A stretch of 21,901 nt of DNA from JAJYZP01 sp049964535 (GTDB lineage: Bacteria; Actinomycetota; Acidimicrobiia; Acidimicrobiales; Acidimicrobiaceae), in the NCBI GenBank assembly GCA_049964535.1, contig JBMFXG010000017.1:1-21901 (forward strand). Reading direction: 5' to 3'. Shown piece by piece: positions 15,342 to 21,901 of this stretch. Both the position numbers and the translations under genes were made by a program. Position 1 is the first letter of the stretch. Each line of letters opens with the position of its first letter. The notes under the pieces were generated by a model. It had not been told where the DNA came from and made no database searches. It was given only the letters and a program-made list of their open reading frames with translations.

Positions 15342-16427
15342 GATACAAGCCACTAGCGCTCTCAATGGCGCCGCTTCACCACACGCCGCATCGAATGAGC
15401 CGGTCTTTGAGATTCAAGACCTCTCTATTGCGTACCGGACAAAGACCGGTGACGTTCGAGCCGTTCACCACGTTGACTTAAACATTGGCCAAGGCGAGGT
15501 GGTCGGCCTCGCTGGAGAGTCTGGCTCTGGCAAGTCGACACTTGCGTATGGCGCTTGCCGTCTTCTCCGGCCCCCTGCCGTCATTACCTCTGGTTCCGTC
15601 CGCTATCGCGGTCGTCGAAACAACTACCAAGCACAGGACCTCCTCGAGATGGATCGAGATCAGCTCCAAGCCCTACGTTGGCGCGAGATCTCCATCGTCT
15701 TCCAGAGCGCTATGAACGCCTTGAATCCAGTACTTCGAATCCAAGATCAGCTCGCCGACGCCATGGACGTCCACCTCACGATCTCAAAGGACGAAAAACT
15801 CGACAAGGTCTACCGAGTCTTAGATCTCGTTGGGATTCCTCGAGATCGACTTCGCAGCTACCCACACGAGCTCTCTGGTGGAATGCGCCAACGCATCATG
15901 ATCGCCATGGCCCTCACGGTCGACCCTGAGCTCGTAATCATGGACGAGCCGACCACCGCTCTCGACGTCGTTGTCCAGCGTGAGATCCTCTCGCAGATCA
16001 TCGAGTTGAAGGATCGACTCGGCTTCTCCGTCTTATTCATCACCCACGACCTCTCACTCATGATGGAGCTCACAGATCGACTCGCCATAATGTACGCCGG
16101 CCAGCTCATGGAGTTCGGAGCGACCTCCTCGCTGCATAGGACCTCAGCACACCCTTACACCAAGGGTCTCCTCAACTCGTTCCCCTCCCTGAGGGGGCCA
16201 AAACGAGCACTCGCAGGCATCCCTGGCAATACACCCGACTTGAGAGATCTCCCCCCTGGTTGTCCGTTCGCACCCCGATGCCCAGAGGTGAGAGCTGCCT
16301 GTACCGAGGTCGACATGGCCCTGCGACCTGTTGCGGCGAGGGACGGCTCAGCGGTCACGCATCTCACTGCGTGTCCATTTAGTGCTCACGCGCCGGAGAA
16401 GACCGAAGCTGAATCAGAGGTGATCCT

Positions 16428-16431
<4 letters not shown>
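15331..16431 (+). CDS. ABC transporter ATP-binding protein, DppD/OppD family
   Basis: A 366-residue cytoplasmic ATPase. Walker A is GESGSGKST (62-70), the Q-loop is IVFQSAMNALNPV, the ABC signature is LSGGMRQRIMIAMAL, Walker B is LVIMDEP, and the switch histidine is in FITHDLSL. The C-terminal Cys-rich oligopeptide-type domain (GCPFAPRCPEVRAAC... ACPF) is intact. It starts with GTG at 15331, 11 bases inside the end of the preceding permease gene, with a GGGAG ribosome-binding site 9 bases upstream, and overlaps the next ATPase by ATGA. With the DppF-type partner it forms the heterodimeric motor of the importer. Confidence 0.95.
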
Positions 16432-17513
<1,082 letters not shown>

Positions 17514-17526
17514 TGAGAACGACAAG

Positions 17527-17568
17527 TCAACGGTGTGCCCCCGGTGGGGCCGAGGGTCACACCGTTGA
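17527..17568 (+). promoter_or_regulatory. Strong hairpin between the ATPase and solute-binding-protein genes
   Basis: Perfect 11-bp arms TCAACGGTGTG (17527-17537) and CACACCGTTGA (17558-17568) enclose a further CCC/GGG and CGG/CCG stem with one mismatch, one bulged A and a 5-base loop, giving about 17 pairs in 42 bases. No T-run follows. The position inside the operon, just before the gene usually needed in greatest amount, fits an mRNA processing or stabilising element; partial termination is also possible. Confidence 0.7.
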
Positions 17569-17622
17569 ACTATCAGTACCACTACGAATACGACAGACAG
17601 AAGAAAGGTTAGTCGAAGCTCT

Positions 17623-19302
17623 ATGATGAGATCGTCAACACTACGAATCGGCGGCGCAATTGCGACCGCCACCCTAATGAGCGCAAGCCTCATTGGGCTC
17701 GGGAGTACGGGCGCGTTCGCCAGTACTTCTACAGCTCATGCGAAGGCTCGAGCCACCAGTACGGTTTTGACCATGGAGTCAAGCCCTACGAACCCAATTA
17801 GTCAGAACTTCAATCCGTTCCTCCCGTCATCGGCATCGACGTTGCTCGGCGCCACTTCGATGATCTACGAGCCACTGCTCCAGTTCGACCTGGCCAAGCC
17901 AACGATCAAGTATCCATGGCTCGCAACCAAGTACGCATGGAACAAGAACGGTACGGCCATCACGTTTACGATTCGTCAAGGCGTCAAGTGGAGCAACGGA
18001 ACGCCCCTGACCCCGGCCGATGTCGCATTCACCTACAACATGGTGAAGAATAACGCCGCCATCAACACCGGCGGACTCTCAATCAAGTCCGTATCGACCA
18101 GCGGCGACACCGTCACGCTGACCTTTGCAACACCGCAGTACACCAACCTCCAGAGCATTGCGAACGTGTACATCGTTCCAAAGTCGATCTGGTCAAGCGT
18201 GAAGAATCCAGCAACGTTCGCCGATGCCAACCCGATCGGATCTGGTCCCTACGTGCTCGGGAACTTCACCCCTGAAGGCTTTACCCTCACGAAGAATCCG
18301 AACTACTGGCAGAAGGTCAACATTTCAACGCTGGACTTCCCGGTCTACTCGTCGAATACAACGGCCCTCGAGGCGCTCCAGACCGGTCAAGCTCAGTGGG
18401 CTGGAAACTTCATCACTGGATTGAAGCAGATCTTCCTCAACACAAACTCTGCGCACCATGCATGGTTCGATCCGTTGAACACCAACTCGCTCATGCCGAA
18501 TCTCCACACGTGGCCGACCGATCAGCTTGCAGTGCGCAAGGCAATCAGCGCCGCCATCGATCGTAACGCCATCTCACAAAATGGAGAGGCTGGGCTTGAG
18601 CCACCGGTGGTCAACGCATCGGGACTCGTACTCCCAACCTTCAAGCCGTACTACTCCCGCGCTCTCGCAAGCTACAAGCTCAATGACAACGGCAACCCGA
18701 GCGCAGCCGATACCATCTTGAAGAAGGCAGGGTACACCATTGGAAAGAACGGCTTCTACCAGTACAAGGGCAAGCCGGTAACGATCTCCATCGTGGATCC
18801 ATCGTCCTATACCGACTACGCCGCTGATGGAGCGATCGTGGCTCAGGACCTCCAGAAGGCACACATCGATGCTCGATTCGTCGGACTCTCGGTCTCTGCG
18901 TGGTCGAGCGACGTTGCGTCTGGGAACTTCCAGCTCACCATGCACTGGTCAAGTCAGGGTACAACACCTTACCAGCAGTATCAGGGTTGGCTAGATTCCA
19001 AGCTCGCAACGAAGTCAGCGAGTGGCGACTACGAGCGGCTAAACAATCCAGCGATCCAGGCCGATCTCTCCAAGTTGGCCCAAGCTGGTTCGCTCAAGGC
19101 CCAGAGTCAAGCTCTGCTTCCAATTGAGAAGTTCGTCGCAACGCAACTGCCCGTCATCCCAACGGTCTATGGAGCAGCGTTCGATGAGTACAACTCACAG
19201 TCCTTCGTAGGGTGGCCAACGCCATCGAATCCCTACGAGTCTGGACAGCCGAGCGCGCCGACCAACGAGGTCGTCGTCTTACACCTCAAGCCAAAAGGCT
19301 AA
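17623..19302 (+). CDS. Extracellular solute-binding protein, family 5
   Basis: A 559-residue exported binding protein of the Dpp/Opp type (SBP family 5). Residues 1-33 are a Sec-type signal with a hydrophobic core and AFA cleavage site (AHA at 38-40 is a second option). There is no lipobox cysteine. The mature part shows family features: FNPFLPSSAST... MIYEPLLQFD, then TFTIRQGVKWSNGTPLTPADVAFTYNMVK, NPIGSGPYVLGNFTPEGFTLTKNPNYW and AVRKAISAAIDRNAISQNGEAGLEPP. Length is normal. The ribosome-binding site is weak (AAAGG about 14 bases upstream). It is the last gene of the lacI-ABC unit and is followed by two hairpins. By context the ligand is a beta-linked oligosaccharide, though peptide binding cannot be excluded. 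Confidence 0.94.
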   Translation: MMRSSTLRIGGAIATATLMSASLIGLGSTGAFASTSTAHAKARATSTVLTMESSPTNPISQNFNPFLPSSASTLLGATSMIYEPLLQFDLAKPTIKYPWLATKYAWNKNGTAITFTIRQGVKWSNGTPLTPADVAFTYNMVKNNAAINTGGLSIKSVSTSGDTVTLTFATPQYTNLQSIANVYIVPKSIWSSVKNPATFADANPIGSGPYVLGNFTPEGFTLTKNPNYWQKVNISTLDFPVYSSNTTALEALQTGQAQWAGNFITGLKQIFLNTNSAHHAWFDPLNTNSLMPNLHTWPTDQLAVRKAISAAIDRNAISQNGEAGLEPPVVNASGLVLPTFKPYYSRALASYKLNDNGNPSAADTILKKAGYTIGKNGFYQYKGKPVTISIVDPSSYTDYAADGAIVAQDLQKAHIDARFVGLSVSAWSSDVASGNFQLTMHWSSQGTTPYQQYQGWLDSKLATKSASGDYERLNNPAIQADLSKLAQAGSLKAQSQALLPIEKFVATQLPVIPTVYGAAFDEYNSQSFVGWPTPSNPYESGQPSAPTNEVVVLHLKPKG

Positions 19303-19316
19303 GACTCTCACCACAG

Positions 19317-19354
19317 CCGGGAATCACCTTTGATCTGACTCAGGTGGTTCCCGG
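19317..19354 (+). terminator. First hairpin after the sugar-transport operon
   Basis: CCGGGAAtCACCT (19317-19329) pairs with AGGTGgTTCCCGG (19342-19354): 13 pairs including one G-T wobble, 12-base loop, starting 15 bases after the solute-binding-protein stop. It has no T-run, so it may protect the 3' end while the next hairpin terminates. Confidence 0.65.
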
Positions 19355-19380
19355 AAAGCCCCAAACGGTGTGGAGAGAAC

Positions 19381-19429
19381 GATCCCCGTCAAGCCAGCCC
19401 CCTCGGTTTGACGGGGATCAACCTTTTTT
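19381..19429 (+). terminator. Intrinsic terminator of the sugar-transport operon
   Basis: GATCCCCGTCAA (19381-19392) and TTGACGGGGATC (19408-19419) form a perfect 12-bp stem with a 15-base loop, followed four bases later by TTTTTT (19424-19429). This is a classical rho-independent terminator. Confidence 0.92.
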
Positions 19430-19841
19430 GAGCCTCACCACCACCGGCATTCGAGCGCACACCTCCCCTTGAAGTCAGAGATGGAGTGGCCTCCTGAACC
19501 AAAAAACACTCAGTGAGACTGTATGATCTACGACCTTGAACACTCTTGGAACGGCCACAAAGCCCCAAGACCACAGATCCCTACGAGAGACTCTTGGAAG
19601 GGCAGCCGTGTTCGACCGTCGGGCTGCTGCAACGAGCCACACGACAGCGCCTTGTGAGACCCAAGTGATGCTCAGTCCAAACTCTCCACCTCCTCCGATG
19701 CGCAGAGGCCAACCACCAGAACACCGAGAAACCATGCCCTGAGGAGAGTCCTCGAGCCTTAAAGCTGAACCGTTTCTCCCCTGACGGCACTACTCGCCTT
19801 GCAGCTGAATTGTCGAGATTCACAAAGAGACTGTCCGTCTT
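19430..19841. other. Intergenic stretch between convergent units
   Basis: About 410 bases between the operon terminator and the hairpin of the glycosyltransferase gene. Frames here are short, overlapping and unrecognised, without ribosome-binding sites. Nothing further seen. Confidence 0.5.
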
Positions 19842-19867
19842 TGGCCGTGCACCTCTTACCACGGCCA
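19842..19867 (-). terminator. Hairpin after the glycosyltransferase gene
   Basis: TGGCCGTG (19842-19849) pairs perfectly with CACGGCCA (19860-19867), 10-base loop. It begins 28 bases after the stop codon on the minus strand. No T-run follows, so termination by this stem alone is uncertain. Confidence 0.4.
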
Positions 19868-19894
19868 GACATCTCACTTTCCGAGTCGAACGAT

Positions 19895-21481
19895 CTACCT
19901 ACGGCGATGATAGATGCGAAGCCCATCGGGACGAGACCTCGAGAGCGTGAAGTGAGTTACGAGGTAGCGTTGCGCAAGAGATCCAATTCCCGCATCGATC
20001 GGCGAAAGCACCACCGTACCTGCTGCGTGAAACCAGTGCAGAACATCACGCTGGAACGCGGCGTTGCGAGCATCCTGAGGTTCACCGGAGATGCCGTGGA
20101 CGAGCGCACGCTCGACCCCGAGCCAGTCGATGACGTTCGGACACCCCGTATCTCCAAGTGTCAAGCTATTGTTCAAAATCTCAAAAGCGGGAGCATCGGA
20201 GACAACACAGCCCGAGCCTTTGGCCGCAACCGGTTGCTGAGGAACGGCGCTATTCTCCACGACCGGACGGACCACCCCAACCGTGTCACCAATCAAGAGA
20301 GCAGCACCGAGGGTGATCAAGCTGAGAAGAGTCAGGCTTCCTTTCTTCGGCGAGGTTGAAGAGTCTCGACGCCACAGGGGCGGCAACGTGCTGAGCGCAA
20401 GGCCGAGAAATGGTGCGTAGAAGGCCGCGTAGTGGTAGTAGTAGGACGGGGCAGCCAGGAGGATGAGGCCGATGGTGACCCCAAGCGTACGAAGGAGCAT
20501 ATCGTCACGATGGGCGCCAGTGACACTAGCGACTCTCGCAGCTCTCGTTCGTTGTATGACCAACCACACAGCTCCACCGACGATAGCGACAGCGAGTACC
20601 TCCCCAAGAGGACGAAGCGTCCGTGCAAGCAACACGAGGAGCTGGAAGCCGGAAAGGTCTCCAACTCGCGTCGCTACGACCATGCCACTCGGTCCACGCA
20701 GAGCCTGAGTGAGAACGAAGTCGTGAAAAGCCGTGAGTGGTGCGAGGAGGACAAATGGGCCGGCGCCGAGAGTAAAGCCAGCGACGACGCCAAGGGCAAA
20801 CTGCAGTCGCGGTCGCGCAGTGGGCTCGGGCATTCGCCAGAGTACGACCGCCACCGGAATAATCGCCCAGACCTTCGTCGCCCCGGCCAGTCCAAAGAGC
20901 GCTCCGGCGAGGATCAGTCGCCACGAGCTGGCAGTTCGATCAGAGCCAACGTTGAGCACGAGGAGCCCAGCCAAACACAAAACGACGAGATAGGGCTCAA
21001 GCAGGACCGTTTGACTCGCCTGAATCGTCCCGATCGACAGACCTGTAACGCCGACCGCCACCAAGAACGAATACCTCGGGCGCTTCCACGATATCTTTGC
21101 CACCATGAGCACGCTGAGAAGCGGAATCACATCCGTTGCGCCCCGAGCAAGTTCGAGACCGAAGCGCGCCGAGGTAGCGGTGGAGATGAGAGCCCATGGC
21201 GCGAGCCAGACCGCTATGAGTGGTGGCTGCAGAAAAGTAAAATCACGATACGGGAGAACTCCGTGCACCAACGCTATCGCTGAGGCAAAGTAGACGCCGT
21301 CGTCGTACTCCGCGAGGTTACCGATGTGGCCCCCAGTGAAGGCCTGCACAGCGAGCAGGAGACCGAGCAGAAAACAGACACCGAGCGTTACGACGACACG
21401 AAATCTCTGCTCCGATCTAACGGACTTATCGACCGAGTCGTAAGAGCTCTCGCTCGCTGCCTGTAGGTGGGTCCGAACCAT
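19895..21481 (-). CDS. GT-C-type multi-pass membrane glycosyltransferase
   Basis: About 528 residues with roughly ten or more membrane helices, resembling the ArnT/PMT-like (GT39/DUF2029-type) lipid-linked-sugar transferases of Actinobacteria. The first extracellular loop has the acidic motif EYDDGVYFASA (58-68; Asp60/Asp61 are candidate catalytic or metal-binding residues), followed by LPYRDFTFLQPPLI (76-89). The C-terminal external domain has GSGCVVSDAPAFEILNNSLTLGDTGCPNVIDWLGV, a cysteine-pair region often seen in such proteins, likely a disulfide. The frame is open to 21643, with possible starts at 21544, 21523, 21499 and 21481. None has a good ribosome-binding site; 21481 gives a typical short hydrophilic N-terminus. 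Sugar donor and acceptor are unknown. It is convergent to the sugar operon and probably independent of it. Confidence 0.8.
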   Translation of the reverse strand: MVRTHLQAASESSYDSVDKSVRSEQRFRVVVTLGVCFLLGLLLAVQAFTGGHIGNLAEYDDGVYFASAIALVHGVLPYRDFTFLQPPLIAVWLAPWALISTATSARFGLELARGATDVIPLLSVLMVAKISWKRPRYSFLVAVGVTGLSIGTIQASQTVLLEPYLVVLCLAGLLVLNVGSDRTASSWRLILAGALFGLAGATKVWAIIPVAVVLWRMPEPTARPRLQFALGVVAGFTLGAGPFVLLAPLTAFHDFVLTQALRGPSGMVVATRVGDLSGFQLLVLLARTLRPLGEVLAVAIVGGAVWLVIQRTRAARVASVTGAHRDDMLLRTLGVTIGLILLAAPSYYYHYAAFYAPFLGLALSTLPPLWRRDSSTSPKKGSLTLLSLITLGAALLIGDTVGVVRPVVENSAVPQQPVAAKGSGCVVSDAPAFEILNNSLTLGDTGCPNVIDWLGVERALVHGISGEPQDARNAAFQRDVLHWFHAAGTVVLSPIDAGIGSLAQRYLVTHFTLSRSRPDGLRIYHRRR

Positions 21482-21496
21482 ACCTTGGCCAAGGTA
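21481..21496. repeat. Perfect 16-bp palindrome at the glycosyltransferase start
   Basis: TACCTTGGCCAAGGTA is fully self-complementary and abuts or overlaps the likely ATG. It may be a regulator binding site. Alternatively, if translation starts further upstream, it is merely coding sequence. Confidence 0.55.
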
Positions 21497-21661
21497 CACG
21501 CCGCCGCCGCCGGAGCAAGACATCGTGCAATGTCCGCTTCTCATACGATAGAAAGCGTTCGACCGAGCGTCATCTCGTGCAAGCAAAGCTCTCAACAACA
21601 AGACGCTGAGAAACGCCCCTCTTGTCACCGACGGTATCGACACGCTAGAAAGACGATCTTC

Positions 21662-21691
21662 GCAACGAACGTCGGAAACGACGTTCGTTGC
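21662..21691. repeat. Perfect 13-bp inverted repeat with GAAA loop
   Basis: GCAACGAACGTCG (21662-21674) and CGACGTTCGTTGC (21679-21691) are exact reverse complements around GAAA. It lies about 180 bp upstream of the likely glycosyltransferase start. ACGAACGT half-sites resemble TetR-type operator arms. As plus-strand RNA it would be a very stable stem with a GNRA tetraloop, which could also be the end of a gene beyond the window. Confidence 0.7.
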
Positions 21692-21901
21692 CGACCGAGC
21701 GTACTATCGAGGTCAAGCGGGCGATCGAGCCGCCACGGCGATACCGCCTCCTGATTGAACTCGGAGGTCATGAGCAGCGATCTCGTCACCCTCGGGCGGT
21801 AATGTGCTACCAGCGCTCGATCTTAGCTTCGATCCACCGTAAGTACGTAAAGTCGATCGAGGGTTGCCCGAAATTGCCCAAAAGCCGAAGTTGAGTAGAT
21901 C

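Noticed and set aside
20432..21283. 283-residue plus-strand open frame
   Set aside because: Antisense to the membrane glycosyltransferase; its composition is highly polar and it has no family resemblance.

Overview
The window looks like a chromosomal stretch of a moderately high-GC actinobacterium. The evidence is: Sec lipoprotein, LacI and Dpp-type genes of actinobacterial style; strong GGAGG ribosome-binding sites; GTG starts; and a YczE/YyaS-type membrane protein. An acidophilic Acidimicrobiia-like host is a guess. No rRNA, tRNA, CRISPR array, insertion sequence or phage gene was found.

Left part (1-7300), mostly minus strand. A stand-alone SDR-type nucleotide-sugar epimerase/dehydratase (247-1269) is followed by a tight two-gene metal-transport operon (4351 down to 1360). 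The first gene is a soluble PRC-barrel + MgtE N-domain + CBS-pair protein. The second is a divergent NRAMP-family transporter whose ribosome-binding site lies inside the end of the first gene. Upstream on the same strand is a YczE/YyaS-type membrane protein with its own likely terminator. After about 1 kb without a convincing gene come two small plus-strand genes, an antibiotic-biosynthesis-monooxygenase-like protein and a two-CBS-domain protein.

Centre and right (8041-19430) form one sugar-utilisation locus. Minus strand: a secreted lipoprotein glycoside hydrolase (clan GH-A-like) and an intracellular GH1 beta-glucosidase. Divergent from the GH1 gene on the plus strand is a six-gene unit: LacI-type repressor, two Dpp/Opp-type permeases, two ATPases and a family-5 solute-binding protein, closed by two successive hairpins, the second a textbook intrinsic terminator. 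The GH1/lacI intergenic region holds two near-identical AAGCGCTT operators 75 bp apart, one at the predicted start of a -35/-10 promoter. A related site lies just upstream of the secreted glycosidase. The proposed flow is: the surface lipoprotein releases short beta-linked oligosaccharides, the Dpp-type ABC system imports them, GH1 hydrolyses them, and the LacI protein controls all three transcription units.

Right edge (19895-21481, minus): a GT-C-type multi-pass glycosyltransferase whose upstream region carries a perfect 16-bp palindrome and a perfect 13-bp inverted repeat.

Three long gene-poor stretches (5310-6305, 7261-8040, 9469-10315) stand out. One holds a probable frameshifted gene with a PD-(D/E)XK-like segment. 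The most novel-looking item is the pairing of an MgtE-type cytosolic magnesium-sensor module, lacking its channel, with an unrelated NRAMP-family transporter.
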